From assembly GCF_010731815.2 (NCBI RefSeq), contig NZ_AP022593.1:4340001-4404000 (forward strand): a DNA stretch of 64,000 nucleotides, read 5' to 3'. Below, piece after piece: positions 16,847 through 23,753 of this stretch. The notes below the pieces were generated by a model. The model made no database searches and had not been told where the DNA came from. It saw only the letters and a list, made by a program, of their open reading frames with translations. Every line of letters starts with the position of its first letter. The first letter of the stretch is position 1. This DNA is from Mycolicibacterium arabiense (GTDB lineage: Bacteria > Actinomycetota > Actinomycetes > Mycobacteriales > Mycobacteriaceae). Position numbers and translations under genes: made by a program.

Positions 16847-17817
16847 GTGCCGTACACCTGGGCGAGTAATCTGGTGAACTGCTCGCTGACCGCCTCGGGC
16901 GCCTCTTCGTGGGCGTAGTGCCCGGCACCCTCGATGGTCGCGTACCGGCCGTGCGGGGCGTACCGCTGGGTGCGGTGCACCGCGTCGGGCAGCACGTAGG
17001 GATCGGCGTCGCCGCGCAGATGCAGCATCGGCACCGTCAGCGGACGCTTCATCGACTTCATGAAGCGCCGACCCTCACCGCGGAGCTGGCTGCGGACGGC
17101 CCAGCGCTGGTACTCCAGCGCGGTGTGCGCCGCGAACGGGATCTGGATCGCCTTGCGCAGATGCGGGATCGTCTCCGCGAAGTCCTCGGATGCCTGCCAC
17201 TTCCCGGTCGAACGGCTGCGGACCAGCGACTCGAGTTGCGCGGCGTCGTGGCGGACGAGTCTGCGCTCGGGCAGGAACGGAACCTGGTAACGCAGCAACG
17301 ACGGCAGCAGGGCGAGACCCTGATCGCGCCGGCGCAGCGCCGACGACCGGAGCGCGACCGGGTGCGGTGAGCTGACCAGACCGACCGCACGGACCGCCCG
17401 CGGGTGCAGCATCGCGGTCGCCCAGCACACCAGTCCGCCGTCTGCGTGACCGATGAGCGTGGCCCGTTCGTGGCCGAGTGCGCGGATCAGACCGGCCGTG
17501 TCGCCGGCCAGCGTCCAGCCGTCGTAGCCGCGCGGCGGCTTGTCTGAGTCGCCGTAGCCGCGCAGGTCGACGGCCACCACGCGTGCGCCGCTGAGGCTGC
17601 GCAGCTGGTGCCGCCACGACCACCAAAAGGACCCGAACCCGTGCAGCATGATGACCAGGGGCCGTTCCGCGTTGGCCGGGACCGGCTCGGAGTGCGCCTC
17701 CACGACGTGGAACCGAATCCCGTTGGCGTGCACCTGCAGATGCCGCCATGGCCCGTCGATCCGCACGACCGAGGGGTCGGGCGGCTGCCGGACGTCACCG
17801 CGTGAGCGGCCGGCCAT
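16843..17817 (-). CDS. ephE: Alpha/beta hydrolase, EphE-like epoxide hydrolase
   Basis: Protein of 324 residues in the alpha/beta-hydrolase fold. The oxyanion-hole motif HGFGSFWWSW (near 58), the nucleophile elbow IGHADGG with Asp as nucleophile (near 127) and a late GAGHYAHEE histidine (near 301) fit an epoxide hydrolase or dehalogenase type. It corresponds to Rv3670. The lid region (about 150-225) is basic and may set substrate choice, which is unknown. Its ATG directly abuts the TAG of the upstream holin-like membrane gene, implying one operon. Confidence 0.85.
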   Translation of the reverse strand: MAGRSRGDVRQPPDPSVVRIDGPWRHLQVHANGIRFHVVEAHSEPVPANAERPLVIMLHGFGSFWWSWRHQLRSLSGARVVAVDLRGYGDSDKPPRGYDGWTLAGDTAGLIRALGHERATLIGHADGGLVCWATAMLHPRAVRAVGLVSSPHPVALRSSALRRRDQGLALLPSLLRYQVPFLPERRLVRHDAAQLESLVRSRSTGKWQASEDFAETIPHLRKAIQIPFAAHTALEYQRWAVRSQLRGEGRRFMKSMKRPLTVPMLHLRGDADPYVLPDAVHRTQRYAPHGRYATIEGAGHYAHEEAPEAVSEQFTRLLAQVYGT

Positions 17818-18324
17818 CTACCAGCCCGAGGGGTCTGTGGTCGACTGCGCCGGAATGGCCGGCTGCTTGGGGTCGTGGCCGCCGGGCGTGAACGCCTCCC
17901 GAGCCTCCTTGACCGATTCGATCGTCTTCTGCGGACCTCGGATCCGGCGGACCTTCAGGTAGCCCAGCAGCGCGAAGAGGATGGTCGTCAGCACCATGAC
18001 GCCGAACACGATCAGGAACGCCGCCCACCGCCAGATCCAGGTGTCGAGCAGCTCGGCGACGAAGAAGAACAGGAAGAACGTCGAGTAGAACAGCACGACG
18101 AGCGCCAGGATGAAGTAGACGCTTCCGGTCAGGCCCTTCTTCACGTCGCGCGTGATCTCGGCCTTGGCCAGCTCGACCTCGGCCCGGACCAACGTCGACA
18201 CCTGCGCCGTCGCGTCCTTCACCAGGTCGCCGACCGATGGATCGGCCTTGGGGGCATGCGGATCCACCAGAGGGATCGACGCCACCGTGGTCGGCACGCC
18301 GTTCTTACGGTCGCCAGCGCTCAT
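17818..18324 (-). CDS. Phage-holin-family-like (DUF1469/Actino-holin) membrane protein
   Basis: Protein of 168 residues, Rv3669 type. It has a polar N-terminus with an amphipathic stretch (VGDLVKDATAQVSTLVRAEVELAKAEI, written in two parts: about residues 31-45 and 46-58) and two membrane helices (SVYFILALVVLFYSTFFLFF near 70-90 and WAAFLIVFGVMVLTTILFAL near 99-120). The C-terminal tail is polar. The ATG at 18324 is selected because GGAGGA lies seven bases upstream. The name is by fold family; a lysis role is not implied in mycobacteria. It is co-directional and adjacent to ephE and divergent from the secreted protease gene. Confidence 0.8.
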   Translation of the reverse strand: MSAGDRKNGVPTTVASIPLVDPHAPKADPSVGDLVKDATAQVSTLVRAEVELAKAEITRDVKKGLTGSVYFILALVVLFYSTFFLFFFVAELLDTWIWRWAAFLIVFGVMVLTTILFALLGYLKVRRIRGPQKTIESVKEAREAFTPGGHDPKQPAIPAQSTTDPSGW

Positions 18325-18446
18325 GGACGGGTCCTCCGCGTCGGGGTCATTGCGGATCATGTTGCCATGTCGCGCGGGGCTCAACCGTCCCGCCCGGCCT
18401 AGACTGACCGAGTTTCGCGTTCAGCGGGTCGGGGCAGACGTTAGAG

Positions 18447-19178
18447 GTGCCAGGAGTGCAGCAAAGAACACAGTGGTGGCGCGGCGCCGTCGTCGTGAGC
18501 GTCGTCGCCCTCGCGATGGCGCTGCTCGCTCCGACGGTCACGCCGGCTCGGGCCGCGGACCTGGTGCCGCTGGGCGGTGGCTCCGGCATCGTGATCAACG
18601 GCGAGGCGTTCTGCACGCTGACCGCGATCGGCAACGACAGCCGCGGCAACCTGATCGGCTTCACCTCGGCACACTGCGGAGGCCCGGGCGCACAGGTCGC
18701 TTCCGAGGCCGCCGAGAACCAGGGCATCCTCGGGACGATGGTGGCGGGCAACGACGCGCTCGACTACGCCGTCATCCAGTTCGATCCGGCGCGGGTGCTG
18801 CCCGTCAACAACGTTAACGGCTTCCAGATCGACGGCATTGGCCCGGACCCGGCGTTCGGCGAGGTGTCGTGCAAGCTGGGCCGCACCACCGGCTACTCCT
18901 GCGGCGTCACGTGGGGCCCCGGCAAGGAGCCCGGCACCATCGTCAGCCAGGTGTGCGGCCAGCCCGGCGACTCGGGCGCACCGGTCACGGTGAACAACCG
19001 GCTCGTCGGCATGATCCACGGCGCGTTCAGCGAGGAACTGCCCACCTGTGTGGTCAAGTTCGTCCCGCTGCACACGCCCGCCGTCACGATGTCGATCAAC
19101 GCCGTGCTGGCCGACATCACCGCCAAGAACCGCCCCGGATCCGGCTTCGTTCCGGTCGGGGCGGTCCCCGCGGCCTGA
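18447..19178 (+). CDS. Secreted trypsin-like serine protease (Rv3668c type)
   Basis: Protein of 243 residues. A cleavable Sec signal peptide is evident: basic QQRTQWWR, a hydrophobic core (GAVVVSVVALAMALLAP) and AxA site PARA-A near residue 36. The mature part has a chymotrypsin-type triad: His in TSAHCGG, Asp in LDYAVIQ and Ser in GQPGDSGAPV, plus four or more cysteines suited to extracellular disulfides. It is similar to Streptomyces alpha-lytic/streptogrisin-like S1 enzymes but with no obvious propeptide. GTG start. It converges on acs with one base between stops. The physiological substrate is unknown. Confidence 0.86.
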   Translation: MPGVQQRTQWWRGAVVVSVVALAMALLAPTVTPARAADLVPLGGGSGIVINGEAFCTLTAIGNDSRGNLIGFTSAHCGGPGAQVASEAAENQGILGTMVAGNDALDYAVIQFDPARVLPVNNVNGFQIDGIGPDPAFGEVSCKLGRTTGYSCGVTWGPGKEPGTIVSQVCGQPGDSGAPVTVNNRLVGMIHGAFSEELPTCVVKFVPLHTPAVTMSINAVLADITAKNRPGSGFVPVGAVPAA

Positions 19179-19179
19179 C

Positions 19180-21132
19180 CTACTTGCTGGCGCGGATCGC
19201 CTCGAAGACGCTCGGATCGACCAGCGTCGAGGTGTCGCCGAGTTCGCGGCCCTCGGCCACGTCACGCAGCAGGCGGCGCATGATCTTGCCGCTGCGGGTC
19301 TTCGGCAGCTCGGGCACGACGTGGATCTCGCGGGGCCGGGCGATCGGGGAGATCTCCTTCGCCACCTCGGCACGTAGCTCGTCGACCATGTCCTCGGCGC
19401 CGCCCTTGGCGCTCGCCTTCAGGATCACGAACGCGCAGATGGCCTGACCGGTCTGCTCGTCGGTAGCGCCGACGACGGCGGCCTCGGCGACGCCCGAGTG
19501 CCCGACGAGTGCCGACTCGACTTCGGCGGTCGAGATGCGGTGCCCGGAGATGTTCATGACGTCGTCGATGCGGCCCAGCACCCAGATCTCGCCGTCCTTG
19601 CCGTACCGGGCGCCGTCACCGGCGAAGTACCAGCCCTGCTCGGCGAACCGCGACCAGTAGGTCTCCTTGAACCGCTCCGGGTCGCCCCAGATGCCGCGCA
19701 GCATCGACGGCCACGGCTTGTCGAGCACCAGGTAGCCGTTGGCCTGCTCGCCGTGGTCGGTGCCCGGCTCGAGCTGGTTGCCGTCGTCGTCGACGATCTT
19801 GGCCGAGATGCCCGGCAGCGGCGTCATGGCCGAACCCGGCTTGGCGTCGGTGACGCCGGGCAGCGGCGAGATCATGATGGCGCCGGTCTCGGTCTGCCAC
19901 CACGTGTCGACGATCGGCGTCCTGTCGGCACCGAACACCGTGCGGTACCAGCGCCACGCCTCGGGGTTGATGGGCTCGCCCACCGAGCCCAGCAGGCGCA
20001 GGCTCGACAGGTCGTGCTCGGCGGCGATCTGCCTGCCCAGCTTCATGAACGTGCGGACCAGGGTCGGCGCCGTGTAATAGATTGTGACGCCGTACTTCTC
20101 GATGACCTCGAAGTGCCGGTGCTCGGTCGGTGAGGTCGGCGTGCCCTCGTAGACCACCTGCGTCACGCCGTTCGACAGCGGGCCGTAAACGATGTAGGTG
20201 TGCCCGGTGACCCAGCCGATGTCGGCCGTGCACCAGTACACGTCGGTCTCGGGCTTGACGTCGAAGACGTTGTAGTGGGTGTACGACGACTGCGTCAGGT
20301 AGCCGCCGGTCGTGTGCATGATGCCCTTGGGCTTGCCGGTCGTGCCCGAGGTGTAGAGCAGGAACAGCGGGTGCTCGGCGTCGAACGCCTCGTAGGCGTG
20401 GTCGGTCGAGGCGCGATCGACGACCTCGTCCCACCACAGGTCCCGACCTTCGGTCCACTCGACGTCGATCCCGGTGCGGCGCACCACCAGAACGTTGGTG
20501 ACGGTGGTCTCGCCCTTGACGGCCTCGTCCACGGCTTCCTTGAGCGACGCCGCCTTGCCGCGGCGGTACTGCCCGTCGGTGGTGATGACGATCTTGGCCT
20601 CGGCGTCCTCGATGCGTGCGCGCAGCGCAGACGCGGAGTAGCCGGCGAACACCACCGAGTGCATGACGCCGAGCCGCGCGCACGCCAGCATCGCGACGAT
20701 GGCCTCGGGGATCATGGGCATGTAGATCGCGACGCGGTCACCGGCGACCAGTCCGAGTTCGGTCAGGGCGTTGGCGGCCTTGCACACCTCGTCCTTGAGT
20801 TCGGCGTAGGTGATGGTGCGCTGATCGTCGACCGGTTCACCGACCCAGTGGATGGCGACCCGGTCGCCGTTGCCTGCCTCGACGTGGCGGTCGACGCAGT
20901 TGTAGGCGACGTTGAGCTTGCCGCCGACGAACCACTTCGCGAACGGTGCCTCCGACCAGTCGAGCACCTCGGTGAACGGTGTCTCCCAGGACAACCGGTT
21001 GGCCTGGTCGGCCCAGAAGGCGAGCCGGTCCCGCTCGGCCGCGTCGTACAGCTCACCGGTGGCGTTGGCGTTCGAGGCGAAGTCGGCGGAAGGCGGGTAG
21101 GACGACTGGGCCTCGGTGTGCGTGTCGGACAT
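19180..21132 (-). CDS. acs: Acetyl-CoA synthetase
   Basis: AMP-forming acetate-CoA ligase, 650 residues. Motifs: LLYTSGTTGKPKGIMHTTGG (ATP-binding P-loop), VDTWWQTETGAIM (A5), YFAGDGA and GRIDDVMNISGHR (A7/A8), and the C-terminal TRSGKIMRR whose Lys is the site of regulatory acetylation in mycobacteria (controlled there by a cAMP-dependent acetyltransferase). The ATG at 21132 (MSDTHTEAQ) gives the family length; the longer open frame is an antisense shadow of the divergent gene. In M. tuberculosis the dpp transporter genes lie next to acs; here they are absent and the Rv3662c-like gene is adjacent. Confidence 0.95.
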   Translation of the reverse strand: MSDTHTEAQSSYPPSADFASNANATGELYDAAERDRLAFWADQANRLSWETPFTEVLDWSEAPFAKWFVGGKLNVAYNCVDRHVEAGNGDRVAIHWVGEPVDDQRTITYAELKDEVCKAANALTELGLVAGDRVAIYMPMIPEAIVAMLACARLGVMHSVVFAGYSASALRARIEDAEAKIVITTDGQYRRGKAASLKEAVDEAVKGETTVTNVLVVRRTGIDVEWTEGRDLWWDEVVDRASTDHAYEAFDAEHPLFLLYTSGTTGKPKGIMHTTGGYLTQSSYTHYNVFDVKPETDVYWCTADIGWVTGHTYIVYGPLSNGVTQVVYEGTPTSPTEHRHFEVIEKYGVTIYYTAPTLVRTFMKLGRQIAAEHDLSSLRLLGSVGEPINPEAWRWYRTVFGADRTPIVDTWWQTETGAIMISPLPGVTDAKPGSAMTPLPGISAKIVDDDGNQLEPGTDHGEQANGYLVLDKPWPSMLRGIWGDPERFKETYWSRFAEQGWYFAGDGARYGKDGEIWVLGRIDDVMNISGHRISTAEVESALVGHSGVAEAAVVGATDEQTGQAICAFVILKASAKGGAEDMVDELRAEVAKEISPIARPREIHVVPELPKTRSGKIMRRLLRDVAEGRELGDTSTLVDPSVFEAIRASK

Positions 21133-21302
21133 GGATGTGACTGTAGTCACCAGACGTTGCACCGCGGTTGCTGACTCACATCGTCGGCTGCGGGCGGTGC
21201 CGCAGGAGCGACGAGCGAGCGGAGAGTCGGGCTCAACGGTCGTCGCTGCTGCCCGGACACCGTGCGGAGACCGTGTCGCGAGGGGGATTACCGTGTGCGG
21301 TC

Positions 21303-22049
21303 GTGGCCGACTTCGATCCCCTCGCCCCGCTCGCGGACCTCCCCGGTGTGGCCGCCGCAGGCGACGAGGCGCGTGAAGCCCTCGGCCGCGCGCACCGGCA
21401 CAAGTACAACCTGCGGGGCTGGCCCACCGCGGCGGCCGAGGCGTCGGTCCGCGCCGCTCGGGCGTCGTCGGTGCTGGACGGCGGAACCCTGGTGCTGGCC
21501 AATGCGGGGGAGGCCGACCCCATCCTGTCCGGCGCGCTGCGGGTCGCCGAGGCGCTGGAGGGCGGTGCCACGGCGCTGGTCGGGGTGTGGCAGCGCGCGC
21601 CGCTGCAGGCGATTGCGCGGCTGCACGCGCTGGCGGCATCGGATCTCGCCGACGACGACCGGTTGGGCAGGCCGCGAGCCGACGGTGACGCGGCCCGTCG
21701 CCTCGAACTGCTCGGCGACATCATGACCAGCGGCACGAAGGTGCCCGCCCACGTCCTGGCGGCCGTCGCCCACGGCGAGCTGCTGACGTTGGAGCCGTTC
21801 GGCGTGGCCGACGGCGTGGTGGCGCGGGCGGTGTCCCGGCTCATCACCATCAACAGCGGGCTGGATCCGCACGGCCTCGGCGTGCCGGAGATGTATTGGA
21901 TGCGGCAGTCGGGCGATTACAAGGCCTCGGCTCGCGGATTCGCCGCCGGTACGCCGGACGGGCTGACGGCGTGGCTGATCAACAGTGCGCGTGGTCTGCA
22001 TGCCGGCGCTCGGGAAGCGTTGAGCATCGCCCAGGCGCTATCCGAGTGA
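21303..22049 (+). CDS. Conserved hypothetical protein (Rv3662c type)
   Basis: Protein of 248 residues with no recognised catalytic motif. It is rich in Ala and helical. Characteristic segments are LPGVAAAGDEAREALGRAHRHK near the N-terminus, LVGVWQRAPLQAIARLHALA in the middle, and ITINSGLDPHGLGVPEMYW in the second half. Homologues are sometimes labelled oxidoreductase, which I cannot confirm from the sequence. The GTG at 21303 (VADFDPLAPLADLPG) is chosen over the longer open frame because upstream sequence is Arg-rich and overlaps the acs promoter. It converges on the Ms1-type RNA. Confidence 0.75.
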   Translation: MADFDPLAPLADLPGVAAAGDEAREALGRAHRHKYNLRGWPTAAAEASVRAARASSVLDGGTLVLANAGEADPILSGALRVAEALEGGATALVGVWQRAPLQAIARLHALAASDLADDDRLGRPRADGDAARRLELLGDIMTSGTKVPAHVLAAVAHGELLTLEPFGVADGVVARAVSRLITINSGLDPHGLGVPEMYWMRQSGDYKASARGFAAGTPDGLTAWLINSARGLHAGAREALSIAQALSE

Positions 22050-22071
22050 GCGGCCGGCCGGGCGCCAGCAA

Positions 22072-22385
22072 ACGTAAAGCGGGCGACGCTCCGATCCACA
22101 TTCGAGATGTGACTCGGCTCGTCGCCCGCTAGCACGGAACCCGGTTACCAAGCGTGCTTGGTGGGCTGCGTGGGTTGACCTCGGCGTTCTCGCGATGCGC
22201 TACGGCTGTGACTCCACCCAAGAAGTCGTCGTCACCGCTCGCTTTTCTCGATTCCGCAGGCCCGCAACACTTTTGCCATATCGCGGCGTGCTCCGCGTGG
22301 GTACCGGGGATCCGTGCTGGGTAGCTCGAGTCGGGAGAACGTACCTTCTCTTCCGGTGCGGTCTTGGCCTCGTCGAGCTTCCGTG
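22072..22385 (-). ncRNA. Ms1/MTS2823-type abundant small RNA
   Basis: A 434-base gap between the Rv3662c-like gene and the Rv3661-like HAD gene is where mycobacteria encode Ms1 (MTS2823), a roughly 300-nt RNA that binds RNA polymerase core. The features agree. On the minus strand TTGATG and TACAAA are spaced by 17 bases, with a start expected near 22384. About 310 bases later comes a very stable hairpin with an 11-bp GC outer stem followed by a T-rich stretch (TTTACGTTT). Strand relative to the HAD gene is as in M. tuberculosis. Exact ends and identity are inferred from synteny and signals, not from a covariance search. Small ORFs in both strands here look spurious. Confidence 0.75.
22078..22130 (-). 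terminator. Strong hairpin terminator at 3' end of Ms1-type RNA
   Basis: AGCGGGCGACG (22078-22088) pairs with CGTCGCCCGCT (22120-22130). Inside, CCGA/TCGG and CACAT/ATGTG pair further, separated by small symmetric bulges, with a five-base apical loop. The minus strand continues with TTTACGTTT, a reasonable U-tract; the plus strand has none, so the terminator serves the minus-strand RNA. Confidence 0.7.
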
Positions 22386-22390
22386 CTTCC

Positions 22391-22419
22391 TTTGTACTCC
22401 GTGACGGCGGTCACATCAA
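22391..22419 (-). promoter_or_regulatory. Promoter of Ms1-type RNA with Crp-like palindrome
   Basis: Minus-strand -35 TTGATG (22419-22414) and -10 TACAAA (22396-22391) with a 17-base spacer. The spacer overlaps CGTGA-N6-TCACA (22400-22415), a near-perfect match to the mycobacterial Crp pattern. A site located between -35 and -10 would most simply repress. The Crp gene and a membrane adenylate cyclase are both in this window. Confidence 0.55.
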
Positions 22420-22483
22420 GGGTCAAAACCAGCGCGTCGCCGGATCGTTACGGCGGAAGCGCTCAGCTACGTCGTCCGGTGGG

Positions 22484-23341
22484 TCACAACGCGAATCGGC
22501 GCAGCAGCGAGTAGGTGAGCGCACCGGCCGCCAGTGCGCTGGCGCCGACCGCGACCGAGGTGGCGACGGCGGCGCCGGAGGGAGCGGGGATCCGGTCGCG
22601 CAGGGGGACCGGCCGGTTGAAGGTGCGTGCCGGCCAACCGCGCGCCGCGGCCTCCTTGCGCAGCGCCCGGTCGGGGTTCACCACCGTGGGGTGGCCGACG
22701 GCCTCGAGCATCGGCAGGTCGGTGATCGAGTCGGAGTAGGCGTAGCAGTGCTCGAGCGAGTAGCCCTCGCGCGCAGCCAGTTCGCGAATGGCGTCGACTT
22801 TGCCCTCGCCGTAGCAGTAGAACGCGATCTCGCCGGTGTACTTGCCGTCCTCGACCACCATGCGGGTGGCCATGGCATGCGTGGCCCCGATGGCCCGCGC
22901 GATCGGCGCGACGATCTCCTCGCCGGACGCCGAGACGACGACGACGTCGCGGCCACAGAGCTTGTGGTCGGCGATGAGGTTCGCGGCCTCCGCGAAGACG
23001 AGCGGATCGACGATGTCGTGCAGCGCCTCGGCGACGATCGACTTCACCTGGTCGACGTTCCACCCGGTGCACATGTTGGTGATGTACGAGCGCATCCGGT
23101 CCATCTGCTCGTGATCGGCGCCCGACATCAGGAAGAGGAACTGCGCATAGGCCGACTTGAGCACCGTCTGCCGGTTGATGAGGCCCTGATCGAAGAAGGG
23201 TTTGCTGAACGCGAGGGTGCTCGACTTGGCGATCACGGTCTTGTCCAGGTCGAAGAACGCGGCCGTCCGCACCGGGTGGTCGGCCTCGGGCGCCGGCGGA
23301 ACCGTGCGGACGTCGTCCGAGGCCGAGTCGGAGGCGGTCAC
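22484..23341 (-). CDS. HAD-IB family phosphatase with C-terminal membrane anchor
   Basis: Haloacid-dehalogenase-superfamily hydrolase of 285 residues, Rv3661 type (SerB/GlgP-like HAD-IB). Motif I is AAFFDLDKT (residue about 33), with helical cap segment LSTLAFSKPFF-type sequence after it, motif II is VVVSASGEE, and motifs III/IV are EGKVDAIR and YAYSDSITDLPML. A hydrophobic C-terminus (ATSVAVGASALAAGALTYSLL, about 258-278) predicts a membrane tail. GTG at 23341 (VTASDSASDD) matches the M. tuberculosis protein length. The longer frame would run into the 6C promoter. It is flanked by two regulatory RNAs, Ms1 downstream and 6C divergent upstream. Confidence 0.87.
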   Translation of the reverse strand: MTASDSASDDVRTVPPAPEADHPVRTAAFFDLDKTVIAKSSTLAFSKPFFDQGLINRQTVLKSAYAQFLFLMSGADHEQMDRMRSYITNMCTGWNVDQVKSIVAEALHDIVDPLVFAEAANLIADHKLCGRDVVVVSASGEEIVAPIARAIGATHAMATRMVVEDGKYTGEIAFYCYGEGKVDAIRELAAREGYSLEHCYAYSDSITDLPMLEAVGHPTVVNPDRALRKEAAARGWPARTFNRPVPLRDRIPAPSGAAVATSVAVGASALAAGALTYSLLRRFAL

Positions 23342-23463
23342 GATCACAGCATAGGTGGCCGGGCGTGACCCGACCCCGAGCCGGCGGCGGGGTGGCAGAA
23401 TCAGCCACCTGCGGGTGGCTGCAACATTCCAGGTCACGACGTGGTTTCGGCAACGGGCAAGTC

Positions 23464-23494
23464 TTGCGCTGCGACCTGTCGGCGTGTGTATAGT
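23464..23494 (+). promoter_or_regulatory. Promoter of 6C RNA
   Basis: TATAGT (23489-23494) is a strong sigma-A -10 element; TTGCGC (23464-23469) with a 19-base spacer is a weaker -35. The expected start lies six to eight bases downstream, at the base of the first 6C hairpin. Confidence 0.6.
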
Positions 23495-23497
23495 GAA

Positions 23498-23597
23498 CAT
23501 CACTCGGCTTATGCCGGGTGTGGATCAGCCCGACCCCCCGGGGCTGATACACGACGACCTCCGCCTCCTCCCCCCCTGGCGGGGGTCGTCCCTTTTC
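23498..23597 (+). ncRNA. 6C small RNA (B11 orthologue)
   Basis: About 100-nt actinobacterial 6C RNA. Three hairpins follow the promoter: CACTCGGC/GCCGGGTG; ATCAGCCC/GGGCTGAT with a loop of six C; and a 13-bp stem (GACGACC-CCGCC with GGCGG-GGTCGTC) whose loop has seven C. CCTTTTCT terminates. C-rich loops pair with G-rich ribosome-binding regions of target mRNAs. It is divergent from the HAD gene, as is B11 next to Rv3661 in M. tuberculosis. Between its end and the DUF1023 gene lie about 150 bases with nothing I can assign. Confidence 0.92.
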
Positions 23598-23753
23598 TGG
23601 GGGAGGTTTTGCTGGCACCCCCGCTCGGACGCACCCACTAGAGCCGCTCCGGAGGTAGCCGGGCAGCCACGCCACTTCGTAATTCCGCCAACCGATTTGG
23701 CTCTTCGGGCAACCGACGCAGAAGTCGCCCGTCCGCGAACCCCTCGGGCGCGG

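Noticed and set aside
17818..18324. Lysis holin
   Set aside because: The protein matches a holin-fold family by helices only; it is in a chromosomal housekeeping context with no endolysin nearby.
22195..22426. Two small opposing ORFs (69 and 64 residues) in the convergent gap
   Set aside because: No ribosome site or recognisable protein features; the interval is better explained by the Ms1-type RNA with promoter and terminator.
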